Source of the DNA: DP-19 sp036496285
Lineage (GTDB): Bacteria; Desulfobacterota; Binatia; UTPRO1
DNA length: 64,000 bases
NCBI GenBank assembly: GCA_036496285.1
Contig: DASXLI010000036.1
Span: 6,580 to 70,579, forward strand
Direction: 5' to 3'
The position numbers and the translations under genes were made by a program. The notes under the pieces are model-generated. The model saw only the letters and a list, made by a program, of their open reading frames with translations, was not told where the DNA came from and searched no databases. Positions 50,861 to 59,944 of this stretch are shown one piece after another; within the stretch, counting starts at the first letter, position 1; the number at the start of each line of letters is the position of its first letter.

Positions 50861-51703
50861 GTGTCATCCGTCGGCTCGCGCTACGCGCCCGAGGGGGCGC
50901 CGGACTACAGCCACCGCTTCCACGCCGGCAACGTCGGCGACGTGTGGAAGCACTGCGCGCTGGTGGAGATCCTGCGCCGCGCGGCCGCGGGCCGCGGTGC
51001 CGTGCGCTACGTCGACACGCATGCCGGCGAGGGCCGCTACGCGCTCGCTCCGACCGGCGAGTGGACGGAAGGGATCGGACGTCTCTGGGACGCGCGCGAT
51101 CTCGACGACGGCGCGGTCGCGCGCTACGTCGCGGTCTGCCGGCGTTTCGTGCCGGGCGGAGAACGACCGGGGTCCTACCCGGGCTCGCCCCTTCTAGCGC
51201 GCGCCGTTCTCGGCGACGGCGCCGCGCTCGTGCTCTGGGAGCGCGACGCCGCGGCCTGCGAGCAGCTCCACGCCAACGTCGCCGCGGCGCGGATCACCTG
51301 CGGCGACGGCCTCGCCGCGCTCACGTCGCTGATGGACGCGACGGTCGTCCTGATCGATCCGCCGTGGACGCAGAAGGCCGACTGGATCGCGGTGCCGGAC
51401 GCCGTCATCGCCGCCGCCCGCGCGCTCCCCGGGGCCTGCCTCGTGCTCTGGTATCCGGTGAAGAGCCTGACACGCCCGAACGCGATGCTGGCGCGCTTCG
51501 AGGCCGAGGGGGTCCCCGGGACGATCGCCGAGCTGGTCACCACCTCGCTCAAGCACCAGCGCCATCGCTTGAACGGCAGCGGGGTGCTGCTGGTGCGGCC
51601 GCCGGCCGGAACGCTCGAGGCGCTGGCGGCGTCGGCGCCGACGATAGGGCGCGCGTGTGCGACGCGCCAGGGCGCCTGGTCCTTCCGCACGCACGCGTGG
51701 TAG
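50861..51703 (+). CDS. rlmJ: 23S rRNA (adenine(2030)-N6)-methyltransferase RlmJ
   Basis: 280 residues; aligns by eye to E. coli RlmJ (280). YSHRFHAGNVGDVWKHCALV, YVDTHAGEGRYAL for the SAM site, YPGSPLLARAVL, and the catalytic motif IDPPWTQKADW (DPPY in E. coli), then LWYPVK. It methylates A2030 of 23S rRNA. GTG 50861 has no ribosome site; a promoter may end 8 bases before it. RlmN follows on the same strand, 47 bases later. Confidence 0.9.
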   Translation: MSSVGSRYAPEGAPDYSHRFHAGNVGDVWKHCALVEILRRAAAGRGAVRYVDTHAGEGRYALAPTGEWTEGIGRLWDARDLDDGAVARYVAVCRRFVPGGERPGSYPGSPLLARAVLGDGAALVLWERDAAACEQLHANVAAARITCGDGLAALTSLMDATVVLIDPPWTQKADWIAVPDAVIAAARALPGACLVLWYPVKSLTRPNAMLARFEAEGVPGTIAELVTTSLKHQRHRLNGSGVLLVRPPAGTLEALAASAPTIGRACATRQGAWSFRTHAW

Positions 51704-51750
51704 CGCGCGTCCTTGACGCGGAGCCGCTCGCCGACGCATCGTCGGCGGCG

Positions 51751-52812
51751 ATGAGTCCGGAGCTGCCGTCAATACACGGCCGCGGGGTGCTGGAGGAGAT
51801 CCGCGCCGATCTCGGCCTGCAGCCGCACCTGCTGCGCCGCTTGCGGAACGCGCTCTACAAGCACGGCCTGCCGGCGCACCAGGCGCTCGCGCTGCTGCCG
51901 CCGGCGGCGCGGAGCGCGGTGGCACGCCGGACCGCCCTCGCGACGCTCGACGAGGTGGGCCGTCACGACTCGTCCGCCGACGGCGCGAGCAAGCTCCTCC
52001 TGCGTACGCGCGCCGGGCTGGTCGTCGAGACCGTGGTCCTGCGCATCCGCAGCGGGCGGAGCGCGGTGTGCGTGTCGTCGCAGGTCGGCTGCGCCGTGCG
52101 CTGCACGTTCTGCGCGACCGGTCACATGGGCATCGTCCGCAACCTCGGCGCCGACGACATCGTCGAGCAGGTCGCATATGTGGGGCAAGCGCTCCGCGCC
52201 CAGGGCCGCCGCCTGCGGAACGTGGTGTTCATGGGGATGGGCGAGCCGATGCACAACCGTGCCGCGGTGGAGGACGCCGTCGCGCGCCTCCTCGATCCGG
52301 GATGGTTCGCGCTCAGCCCGCGCCACGTCACCGTGTCGACGATCGGCGTCGCCGACGAGATCGTGCGCTTCGTCGAGCGCTTCCCCGAGGTCAACCTCGC
52401 GCTCAGCCTGCACGCGGCGCGGCCCGAGGTGCGGGCGCGCCTCATGCCGCACGCGCGGACGCCGTCGCTCGCGGAGCTGCGCGCGAGCGTGCGCACGCTC
52501 GAGGCGCTCCGTCGCCGGCCGCTCATGGTCGAGTACCTGCTGCTCGACGGCGTGAACGACGGCGCCGACGATGCGGCGGCGCTCGCCGCCTGGTGCCGCG
52601 GCCTCGCCGTGCACCTGAACGTCATTCCCTACAATCCGATCGACGCGGCGCCCGCGCTGCGTCCGTCGCCGCCGGGGCGCCAGCGCGCGTTCGTCGAGAC
52701 GCTGCGCGCCGCGGGCTTCACGGTGACGACGCGCTTCTCGCTCGGCCGCGACATCGCCGCCGCCTGCGGGCAGCTCGCGCGTCCCGCCCACGAGGTGCGA
52801 CCATCGCCATGA
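51751..52812 (+). CDS. rlmN: Radical SAM rRNA methyltransferase RlmN
   Basis: 353 residues. Cluster cysteines Cys114, Cys118 and Cys121 (GCAVRCTFCATG), the two methyl-transfer cysteines Cys107 (CVSSQVG) and Cys339 (DIAAACGQLA), FMGMGEPMHN and HVTVSTIG. It modifies A2503 of 23S rRNA (and tRNA A37 in E. coli). ATG 51751 is chosen as the first Met; GTG 51700 is possible. Its stop overlaps the CaiB start by ATGA. Confidence 0.9.
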   Translation: MSPELPSIHGRGVLEEIRADLGLQPHLLRRLRNALYKHGLPAHQALALLPPAARSAVARRTALATLDEVGRHDSSADGASKLLLRTRAGLVVETVVLRIRSGRSAVCVSSQVGCAVRCTFCATGHMGIVRNLGADDIVEQVAYVGQALRAQGRRLRNVVFMGMGEPMHNRAAVEDAVARLLDPGWFALSPRHVTVSTIGVADEIVRFVERFPEVNLALSLHAARPEVRARLMPHARTPSLAELRASVRTLEALRRRPLMVEYLLLDGVNDGADDAAALAAWCRGLAVHLNVIPYNPIDAAPALRPSPPGRQRAFVETLRAAGFTVTTRFSLGRDIAAACGQLARPAHEVRPSP

Positions 52813-53984
52813 CCACCACGACCGCCACGAAGGCCGGGCCGCTCGCCGGCATCACCATCATCGACCTGACGCGCGTCCTCGCCGGGCCGATCTGCACGCT
52901 CACGCTCTCCGATCTCGGCGCGCGCGTGATCAAGGTCGAAGACCCGGAAGGCGGGGACCTGGCGCGCAGGCTGGGGCCGTCGCTGAACGGCAAGTCGGGC
53001 TATCTCATCTCGATCAACCGCGGAAAGGAGAGCATCGCCCTCGACCTGAAGAAGGCGGACGACGTCGCGATCTTCCACCGCTTGCTGGCGCGCGCCGACG
53101 TGCTCGCGGAGAACTACCGGCCCGGCGTGATGGACCGGCTCGGGCTCGGCTTTGAGAGCCTGCACGCGCGCTACCCGCGCTTGATCTACGCCGCGACGTC
53201 GGGCTTCGGCCACACCGGCCCGTACGCGCCGTTCGCCGCCTTCGATCTGGTCGCGCAGGGCATGGGCGGCCTCATGAGCATCACCGGCCATCCCGGAAAC
53301 CCGCCGACGCGCTTCGGCTCGTCGATCGGCGACATCGCCGCCGGGCTCTACACCGCGATCGGCATCAACGCGGCGCTCTATCGGCGCGCGCAGACCGACG
53401 AGGGCGTGAAGATCGACGTCGCGATGCTCGACTGCCAGGTCGCGCTCGGCGAGAACGCGATCGTACGCCACTTCGCCGGCGACTCGCCGCGGCCGCTCGG
53501 CGCGCGCCATCCGTCGGTCGCACCGTTCGACGCCTTCCCCGTGAAGGACGGCTACATCACGATCGCGATCGGCGACGACCGCGGCTTCCGCCGGCTGTGC
53601 GCGCTCCTCGGCTGCCGCCATCTCGGCGACCGCCCCGAGTACGGCAGCAACGCGCTCCGCCTCGCCAGTCACGAGCAGCTGAAGGCCGACCTGAGCGAGG
53701 CGCTGAAGACGCGGACCGCCGCCGAATGGGTGCCGCTCCTGCGCGAGGCCGGGCTGCCGTGCGGGCCGATCAACGGCCTCGCCGACGTCGTCGCCGATCC
53801 CCAGGTGGCGGCACGCAACATGATCGTGGAGGTGGACGACCCGACGGCGGGCACCGTCAAGGTGTTCGGCTGCCCGATCAAGATCTCGGGCGTTCCCGAT
53901 CCGGTGCGCCGTCCGAGCGCCCCCGATCTCGACGCCGACCGCGCCCGAATCCTGCGTGAGCTCGCTGACGCAGACGAGTCCTGA
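52809..53984 (+). CDS. CaiB/BaiF family CoA-transferase (class III)
   Basis: 391 residues. ITIIDLTRVLAGPICTLTLS, DLGARVIKVEDPEGGD, INRGKESIALDLK and the catalytic Asp175 in GSSIGDIAAGLY are as in formyl-CoA transferases and CaiB. It moves CoA between carboxylic acids; the substrate is unknown. ATG 52809 overlaps the RlmN stop, so translation is coupled to a ribosome-modification gene, probably without a functional link. The GT87 gene begins inside its last 29 bases. Confidence 0.9.
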   Translation: MTTTTATKAGPLAGITIIDLTRVLAGPICTLTLSDLGARVIKVEDPEGGDLARRLGPSLNGKSGYLISINRGKESIALDLKKADDVAIFHRLLARADVLAENYRPGVMDRLGLGFESLHARYPRLIYAATSGFGHTGPYAPFAAFDLVAQGMGGLMSITGHPGNPPTRFGSSIGDIAAGLYTAIGINAALYRRAQTDEGVKIDVAMLDCQVALGENAIVRHFAGDSPRPLGARHPSVAPFDAFPVKDGYITIAIGDDRGFRRLCALLGCRHLGDRPEYGSNALRLASHEQLKADLSEALKTRTAAEWVPLLREAGLPCGPINGLADVVADPQVAARNMIVEVDDPTAGTVKVFGCPIKISGVPDPVRRPSAPDLDADRARILRELADADES

Positions 53985-55263
53985 AGCGGTGCGCCGGCGG
54001 CGCGCGGCGGCGTGCCTCGCCTTCCTCGCCGTCACGGCCGCCGTCGCGTGGCGCACCTATGCCGATTGCAACGTGGTCGGCCAGCCCGATCTGCCGCGCT
54101 TCGGCATGCAGGACTTCCGCGACGCGGTGTACTACCCGGCGCGCGCCTTCCTCGATGGCGTCAGCCCCTACGATCCGCATCCCTACCTCGAGCGCTATCC
54201 CGTCTCGGTCGCGCTCGGCCCCTACGCGCCGGCGGTGCTGCCGCTGTACTCGCCGCTCGTGCTTCTCGACGTGCGGATCGCCGAGGCCGCGTTCTTCCTC
54301 GCGAACGCCGGGCTCGCCGTCGCGCTGGCGGCGACCATCCTCGTCATGTGTGGGGTCGCGGCGACCCTCGAGCACGTGCTCGGCCTCGCCGCGCTCCTCG
54401 TGCTCGGCCATCCGGGGCACAGCACGCTCTTCCTCGGGCAGTGCACCTTCTACGTACTGATCGGCGCGTTCCTGGCGCTCTATTGGGCGGAGCGCCGGCC
54501 GTGGGCGGCGGCGCTCGCGTTCGCCGTCGCCGTGCTGAAGCCGACCTACGGCGCCCCGCTCGGCCTCATGATGCTGGTGCTCGGCGCGTGGCGGCCGGTG
54601 ATCGCCGGCGGCCTCCTCTCCGGTCTCGTCTCGCTCGCCGCGCTCGGCCGTCTCGCGCTCGCCTCCAATGCGGCGACGATCGTGCAGAGTTTCGCCGCGA
54701 GCCTCGGGCACATGCTCGCGCTCGGCGTGAACCGGTCGCACACGAGCCTCCGGATCGACGCGCCCGGCCTCCTCGAGCGGGTGACCGGCATTGACGCCTC
54801 CGGCGCGGGCGGCGTGGCGATCACGCTCGCCGTGCTGCTCGCGGGCGCGGTCGCGCTCCGCCGGGCGGCGCGTTCCGGCGGCGAGCCGCATCTCGTCCGC
54901 GCGCTCGTGTGTCTCACGATGCTCGGAGGCATGTACCACCAGGGATACGACACCCTGGCGTTGGCGCTCCCGGCGACGGCGATCGCGGTCGGCGCGTGGC
55001 GCCCGTGCGCACCGCTCGGCACGGCGACGTGGAGGCTGCTCTTCGCGCTCCTCCTGGTTCCCGCGGCGAACTACCTGTCGACGTATCACTTCGCGACGCG
55101 CTTCGGCGTCGTCGGGCCGGCGTGGCTCGTGCTCGCGTCCGCGAACGGCGCCGCCGTCGCGCTCGCGTTCGTCCTCTGCGTCGCCGTCGCCTGGGCGGGC
55201 GATGCCGACGACGTCAGCCGCAGCTCAGCCGTACCTCGACGGAGCGTCGCGTATCGGCGATGA
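53956..55263 (+). CDS. GT87-type membrane glycosyltransferase (DUF2029)
   Basis: 435 residues with about nine to eleven hydrophobic segments and a first extracytoplasmic loop with FGMQDFRDAVYYPARAFLDG, where the polyprenyl-mannose-using GT87 enzymes have their catalytic Asp. GTG 53956 starts inside the CaiB gene, in a different frame. It should add a sugar, probably mannose from a lipid carrier, to a glycolipid or glycan. The end overlaps the convergent gene by 50 bases, which is long and may mean one stop is misplaced. Confidence 0.8.
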   Translation: MSSLTQTSPEAVRRRRAAACLAFLAVTAAVAWRTYADCNVVGQPDLPRFGMQDFRDAVYYPARAFLDGVSPYDPHPYLERYPVSVALGPYAPAVLPLYSPLVLLDVRIAEAAFFLANAGLAVALAATILVMCGVAATLEHVLGLAALLVLGHPGHSTLFLGQCTFYVLIGAFLALYWAERRPWAAALAFAVAVLKPTYGAPLGLMMLVLGAWRPVIAGGLLSGLVSLAALGRLALASNAATIVQSFAASLGHMLALGVNRSHTSLRIDAPGLLERVTGIDASGAGGVAITLAVLLAGAVALRRAARSGGEPHLVRALVCLTMLGGMYHQGYDTLALALPATAIAVGAWRPCAPLGTATWRLLFALLLVPAANYLSTYHFATRFGVVGPAWLVLASANGAAVALAFVLCVAVAWAGDADDVSRSSAVPRRSVAYRR

Positions 55264-55621
55264 GGCCGATCCAGCAATCCGCCCAGCCGTAGCGGCCGGC
55301 GAGAAGCTCGCGGATGTGGCGATGCCCCTCGGGGTTGGGCACGATCTCCGCCCGGCAGCGCCGCAGGCCGCCGCCGCGCTCCAGCTCGAGCTCGGGCGTG
55401 CGCTCGAGATCGCGCAGGAACGGCCGCTCCGGGTTCGCGGCCTCGATCCACGTGGCGCCGCCGGCGTCGGCGACCCAGGTGCGGGTCGCGTGCGCCGCCC
55501 CGTCGTCGCCGTGCGTCCGGACGACGACCACCTCCTGGCCCTCGAGCGCGACCCATGTGACCGCGCCGAACGCGAGCACCCCCACGACGACGACGAGCCC
55601 GGCTACCGTGATCCTGCGCAC
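55214..55621 (-). CDS. Membrane-anchored small protein, possible deazaflavin/FMN split-barrel type
   Basis: 135 residues from GTG 55621 (GGAGG 7 bases upstream). One N-terminal membrane segment (VAGLVVVVGVLAFGAVTWVA) then a beta-rich body (VVVVRTHGDDGAAHATRTWV, TWIEAANPERPFLRDLE, CRAEIVPNPEGHRHIR) that has the feel of the DUF385/F420 nitroreductase-like family, with WADCWIGL near the end. Assignment is weak. It reads away from the quinone oxidoreductase, 17 bases downstream of that gene's stop. Confidence 0.6.
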   Translation of the reverse strand: MRRITVAGLVVVVGVLAFGAVTWVALEGQEVVVVRTHGDDGAAHATRTWVADAGGATWIEAANPERPFLRDLERTPELELERGGGLRRCRAEIVPNPEGHRHIRELLAGRYGWADCWIGLIADTRRSVEVRLSCG

Positions 55622-55638
55622 GCGCGGCCTCCGGGAAG

Positions 55639-56637
55639 CTAGGGGACGAGCACGACCTTGCCGACGTTGCGGCGCTCGCCGAGCATGCGGTGGGCCTCCG
55701 CCGCCTGCGCGAACGGCACCGCGGCGGCGACGACCGGCCGCGCCGGGCCGCGGTCGAGCATCGTGACCACCGGCTCGAGCCACGCGGCGAGCGCGCCGAA
55801 CTCGTCCCACAGCGCCAGCAGGTTGAGGCCGATCACCGTCTTCGAGTGCTCCATCTGGCTCACCAGGTTGAAGCGCGGCATCGCGAGCAGCGTGCGGATG
55901 GCGCCGACGATGCTACGGGTCTCGCCCTGCACGAGCGATGACGCGCCGAAGCAGACGAGCCGGCCGCCCGGCCGGAGCAGCGCGTAGCTCCGCCGGAAGC
56001 TGCGCCCGCCGATCGCGTCCATCACGAGATCGAGCTTCGGCAGCGCCTGCTCCCATCCCGGCCGGGTGTAATCGACGGGATGATCGACGCCGAGCGCGCG
56101 GATCGCGTCGTGCTTGGCGGGCGACGCCGTGCCCCAGACCTCGGCGCCGCGCGCCTTGGCGATCTGCGTCGCGGCGACGCCGACGCCGCCCGCCGCGGCG
56201 TGCACCAGCACGCGCTCACCCGCCTGCACGTTGCCGTAGCGGACGAGCGCCGCCGCGGCGGTGGCGTAGTTGACGGGAATGGCCGCGCCTTCCTCGAACG
56301 TCAGGCGCTCCGGCAGCGGCAGCGCGTTCTGCGCGCGGGTCACGATGCGCTCCGCGTAGCCGCCGAAGCGGGTGCCGGCCATGACGCGCTGGCCGACGAC
56401 GAGATGCGCGACGCCGTCGCCGACGGCGGAGACGACGCCCGCCACCTCGTAGCCGATCACCGACGGCGGCTTCGGCGCGGCCATGTAGAGGCCCATCCGC
56501 GCCATGACGTCGGCGAAGTTGACGCCCGCGGCCCGCACCTCGACCGCGATCTCGCCGGCTCCCGGGCGCGGGTCGGAACGATCCTCCACCCGCAGCACCT
56601 CGGGCGGCCCGTGCCTCGTCAATACGACGGCGCGCAT
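55639..56637 (-). CDS. Zinc-free MDR quinone oxidoreductase (VAT1-like)
   Basis: 332 residues. MRAVVLTRHGPPEVLRVED, AGVNFADVMARMGLYMAAPK, the NADPH loop HAAAGGVGVAATQIA, and NLVSQMEHSKTVIGLNLLAL, typical of the VAT1/quinone oxidoreductase branch. A second MDR enzyme (1211) is only distantly similar. It reduces quinones or enones with NADPH. ATG 56637; a tight run of minus-strand genes continues on both sides (12 bases to the GFA gene). Confidence 0.9.
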   Translation of the reverse strand: MRAVVLTRHGPPEVLRVEDRSDPRPGAGEIAVEVRAAGVNFADVMARMGLYMAAPKPPSVIGYEVAGVVSAVGDGVAHLVVGQRVMAGTRFGGYAERIVTRAQNALPLPERLTFEEGAAIPVNYATAAAALVRYGNVQAGERVLVHAAAGGVGVAATQIAKARGAEVWGTASPAKHDAIRALGVDHPVDYTRPGWEQALPKLDLVMDAIGGRSFRRSYALLRPGGRLVCFGASSLVQGETRSIVGAIRTLLAMPRFNLVSQMEHSKTVIGLNLLALWDEFGALAAWLEPVVTMLDRGPARPVVAAAVPFAQAAEAHRMLGERRNVGKVVLVP

Positions 56638-56649
56638 GCGCGATCCTCC

Positions 56650-57504
56650 TCAGGCCTTCGGCGGGTATGCGTCGTATTGCGGCAGCGCGCTGTGGATGTC
56701 GTCCCAGGGCGCCTTCGCGCCGACGAAGATGTGCGTTTGCGGCCGGAATCCCGGGTCGTCGTCGAGCGAGCCGGCCGGGATGACGGCGACGTCGCGCGAG
56801 CGGTCGACGTTCGGCAGCGCCGAGCCGCAGGTGGCGCAGAAGACCTGCTTGAAGAACGCGGCCTCCGGCAGCTTGTAGCCGACCGCCCGATCCTCGCCGC
56901 GCACGAAGCGTACGCCGTCGGCCTTGGTGAACACGTTGGAGGCGCAGGCCGCGGCGCGCGCCTTGCGGCAGCGCCCGCAGTGGCAGATCCACCAGCGGAA
57001 CGGCGCGCCCTCGATCACGTAGGCGACGGCGCCGCAGAGGCAGCTGCCGCGCGGCTTGCCGGCGTACGGCGTCGCCTCCGGCAGCTCGGCCAGCGTCGCC
57101 GGCGCCTCGAACCCGGGCGGATAGCCGTCGAAGCGCGGCAGCGCGTCGTTCAGCTCGACCCACGGCGGCTTGGACGCCACGAAGATGTGCATCTCCGGCT
57201 TCACGCCGAGGTCGCCGTCGAGACAGCCCGCAGGCACGAACATGAGCGAGCCGAACGGGTCGCCGGGCACGGCCGAGCCGCATTGCGGGCAGAAGGTCCG
57301 GAAGAAGCCCGGCGACGACTCGTAGCGCGCGATGCGCTCGGCCCCGCGCGTGAAGCGGAAGGCGTCGGCGTTGCTGGCGACGAACGTCGCGAACGGCCCG
57401 CCGTGCTGCTTGCGGCAGCGCGAGCAGTGGCAGTGCGACATCATCTGGAGCGGCCCGTCCATCTCCCACGCGACCGCGCCGCAGAGACAGCTTCCCGTCG
57501 TCAT
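56650..57504 (-). CDS. Tandem GFA-domain protein
   Basis: 284 residues made of two GFA domains. Copy 1: GSCLCGAVAWE, HCHCSRCRKQHGG, FCPQCGSAVPG. Copy 2: GSCLCGAVAYV, ICHCGRCRKARAA, FCATCGSALPN. Both copies keep all zinc cysteines, so two independent metal sites are expected. Normal GFA proteins are about 130-190 residues. A third, single-domain GFA is encoded at 44485. ATG 57504 follows GGAG closely. Substrate unknown. Confidence 0.88.
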   Translation of the reverse strand: MTTGSCLCGAVAWEMDGPLQMMSHCHCSRCRKQHGGPFATFVASNADAFRFTRGAERIARYESSPGFFRTFCPQCGSAVPGDPFGSLMFVPAGCLDGDLGVKPEMHIFVASKPPWVELNDALPRFDGYPPGFEAPATLAELPEATPYAGKPRGSCLCGAVAYVIEGAPFRWWICHCGRCRKARAAACASNVFTKADGVRFVRGEDRAVGYKLPEAAFFKQVFCATCGSALPNVDRSRDVAVIPAGSLDDDPGFRPQTHIFVGAKAPWDDIHSALPQYDAYPPKA

Positions 57505-57531
57505 CGTCGGCTCCTTTCGGTTCTCGGCGCG

Positions 57532-58062
57532 TCAGCGGCGGAGCTGCGCGAGCAGGCCCTCGACCCGCGCGCGCGCGGCCGCCGTCTCGGGCGTGTCGAC
57601 GCCGGTCGGGTGGCCGCGCAGGAAAGCGATCCACGCCGCCGGTAGGCCAAACGCCTCCGCGCCCTCGATCAAGAGGCCCATGTAGTGTGCCGAGGGCAGG
57701 AGCGTGGCGTCGCGCTTGTCGGTCACGAGCGTGAACGCGGTGCACGGTGGGTGTGCCGGGTCGAGCGGGACCGTGGTGACCTCGGCGCGGCGATAGTTGC
57801 CGAGGGTCACGCCCTCGGTGAGCTCGACGTGCGCGAGGTCGTCCATGGCGATCTCGTAGGCGACCCCGAACACCTCGGCGCCGTCCTCGGCCACGATGTT
57901 GGCGAAGCCCGACCCGGGTCCAAGGAGCGGCGGCTTGTCGAGCACCAGTCGCCAGCCGGGAACGCGCACCGCGCGTGCCGACGTCGGGGTGATGCCCCGG
58001 CGGCCCCCGAAGGTCGCCGCCTGCATGTTCGAGCCGTAGGCGAAGTACCAGACGTGCTCCAT
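57532..58062 (-). CDS. Gamma-glutamylcyclotransferase-fold protein
   Basis: 176 residues. WYFAYGSNMQAATFGGR is the GGCT substrate loop (YGSNM), followed by FGVAYEIAMDDLAHVELTEG with the catalytic-type Glu, and HYMGLLIEGAEAFGLP. It should cyclise gamma-glutamyl amines or be a related cyclotransferase. A second, smaller member of this fold (AIG2 type) is at 59945. ATG 58062 is clear. 93 bases of divergent spacer follow. Confidence 0.85.
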   Translation of the reverse strand: MEHVWYFAYGSNMQAATFGGRRGITPTSARAVRVPGWRLVLDKPPLLGPGSGFANIVAEDGAEVFGVAYEIAMDDLAHVELTEGVTLGNYRRAEVTTVPLDPAHPPCTAFTLVTDKRDATLLPSAHYMGLLIEGAEAFGLPAAWIAFLRGHPTGVDTPETAAARARVEGLLAQLRR

Positions 58063-58155
58063 GCGGCCCCAGTCCTGCACGACGCTGCGAGCCAAGTCCA
58101 CTCGGTCCGCGACGTCCACCTGGACGCCCCGCCGCCGGCGGCGTATCGAAGGGCC

Positions 58156-58986
58156 ATGGCCGTCGTCCTCGCATGCACCGCCGCAGCCGTGGTCGTGGCG
58201 ATGGTGGCGCTCTGGGGCCTTTCGATCGCGCTCGCCGACGTCGGCATCGTCGACGTCTGGTGGGGGTTGGGGTTCGCGGTCGTCGCGTGGGTGGCCTGGG
58301 TGATGCGGCCGGTGCCGGTCGCGGGCGCGCCGTCGGGACGCGCGGCCCTCGTGCTCGCGCTCGTATCGCTCTGGGCGCTCCGCCTCGCGACGCATCTCTT
58401 CGTGCGCTGGCGCGCGTCGCCGGGCGAGGACCGACGCTACGCGGCGATGCGGCGCAAGGCGGGCGACGACTTCGTCCGCCGCAGCCTCCGTACCGTGTTC
58501 GGCCTGCAGGGCCTCCTCATGTGGATCATCTCGCTGCCGCTCCAGCTCGCGGTCGTGCGGCCGGGCGGCCCGCTCGGGACGCTCGGCCGGCTCGGTATCG
58601 CGGTCTTCCTCCTCGGCTTCGGCTGCGAGACGGTGGCGGATCTGCAGCTCACGCGCTTCCGCCGCGGGCGCTCGAATGCCGACCAGGTGCTGGACACGGG
58701 GCTCTGGGCTTGGTCGCGCCACCCGAACTACTTCGGCGAGGTCGTGCTCTGGTGGGGGCTCTTTCTCGTCACCGTCGAGGGCACGCGCGCCTGGTGGACG
58801 ATCGTCTCGCCCGCGATCGTGACCGTGCTACTGGTGCGCGTCTCGGGCATCCCCATGCTCGAGCACGGGATGGCGCGGCGCCGGCCGCGCTATGCCGAGT
58901 ACGTCGCGCGCACGAGCGCGTTCATCCCGCTGCCGCCGGCCGCACGCGGCGCCGACGCGAGCGCGACCCGCGCCAGGTCGGCTTGA
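58156..58986 (+). CDS. DUF1295 membrane protein (steroid 5-alpha-reductase-like)
   Basis: 276 residues with about six hydrophobic segments. The C-terminal methyltransferase/reductase-like signature SRHPNYFGEVVLWWGLFLV is that of DUF1295 and isoprenylcysteine methyltransferase-like proteins. Preceded by TGLWAW and followed by PMLEHGMARRRPRYAEY. Function unknown, lipid-modifying in related proteins. ATG 58156. Confidence 0.85.
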   Translation: MAVVLACTAAAVVVAMVALWGLSIALADVGIVDVWWGLGFAVVAWVAWVMRPVPVAGAPSGRAALVLALVSLWALRLATHLFVRWRASPGEDRRYAAMRRKAGDDFVRRSLRTVFGLQGLLMWIISLPLQLAVVRPGGPLGTLGRLGIAVFLLGFGCETVADLQLTRFRRGRSNADQVLDTGLWAWSRHPNYFGEVVLWWGLFLVTVEGTRAWWTIVSPAIVTVLLVRVSGIPMLEHGMARRRPRYAEYVARTSAFIPLPPAARGADASATRARSA

Positions 58987-59018
58987 CAGCGACCCTCGCG
59001 GATGCGAGCAGCGCTATC

Positions 59019-59930
59019 GTGCGACGGACATCGATCGGACGGCAATGCGCGCGTGCGCTTCTGTGCGGCGGCGCGATGGTTGGGATGGTAGTGGCGCGGG
59101 TGCCCGCGGTGCATGCGGGCGTCGAGCTCACGACCGAGCTCGCCGATGCGACCGAGGCGGGAAAGTCGCAATCGCGGCCGTCAAGCCCGGGCCGGATTCA
59201 GCTCGAGAGCGACCGGCTGCGGATGGAGCTGACCCGTCAGAACGGCAGCGAGGCCGTGCTCATCTTCCGCGGTGACCGCAACGTGATGTGGAGCGTGAAC
59301 GACAAGCGCCGCACCTACACCGAGGTCGACCGCGCGCGCATGCAGGAGATGGTCGCCCAGTCGGACGCCACCCGCAAGCAGATGGAGAAGGACTTCGACA
59401 AGGTCCCGCCGGAGAAGCGCGCCGAGATGCTGCGGCTCCTGGCGCAGGGGGCGCCGAAGAAGAAGCGCGAGCCCCCGACGATCCAGCCGACAGGCCGCAC
59501 CGACAAGGTCGGCGGCATCCCGTGCCACGAGGTCGAGGTGCTGCGCAATGGCGAGAAGCTGCGCGAGGTGTGCGTCGCCGACTGGAAGGCGACGGGCATC
59601 GGCAAGGCCGATCTCGGCGCGCTGCGCGATCTGAACACCTTCGAGGACGACACGGTGGGCGCGCTCGGCGCCCGGACGCAGGACGATGCGCTCGAGCTGT
59701 TCGAGATGCTCGACGGCCTGCCCGTCCGCGTCCGCACGTTTCGCGCCGGCCAGCCGCGCACCGAGCTGCGCGTGGTCAAGATCGAGCGCAAAGCGATCGA
59801 CGCGCAGCGCTTCGAGGTGCCCGCGGGCTACACGAGGCGCGAGTTCAAGATCAACATGCCCGGCCAGCGGCATCTTCCGCCCGGCACCGGCTCCTCGTCC
59901 GGAGGCGTGCTGCCGCCCGGCTCGAAGTAG
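59019..59930 (+). CDS. Periplasmic DUF4412-like protein
   Basis: 303 residues. GTG 59019 gives a signal-like start (..VVARVPAVHAGVE). The mature part has a beta pattern with LRMELTRQNGSEAVLIFRGD and VMWSVNDKRRTYTEVDRARM, and a helix rich in Lys/Glu (about 110-140), as in DUF4412 proteins of LolA-like fold that bind lipids or other ligands. GGIPCHEVEVLRNGEKLREV carries a pair of Cys with VCVADW. No ribosome site is clear, so the start is uncertain. Confidence 0.65.
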   Translation: MRRTSIGRQCARALLCGGAMVGMVVARVPAVHAGVELTTELADATEAGKSQSRPSSPGRIQLESDRLRMELTRQNGSEAVLIFRGDRNVMWSVNDKRRTYTEVDRARMQEMVAQSDATRKQMEKDFDKVPPEKRAEMLRLLAQGAPKKKREPPTIQPTGRTDKVGGIPCHEVEVLRNGEKLREVCVADWKATGIGKADLGALRDLNTFEDDTVGALGARTQDDALELFEMLDGLPVRVRTFRAGQPRTELRVVKIERKAIDAQRFEVPAGYTRREFKINMPGQRHLPPGTGSSSGGVLPPGSK

Positions 59931-59944
59931 CGCCCCGGGACGCG

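Noticed and set aside
58983..59019. TTGACA and CTATCG as a promoter of the DUF4412-like gene
   Set aside because: The spacing is about 25 bases and the -10-like box runs into the GTG start, so it does not fit.
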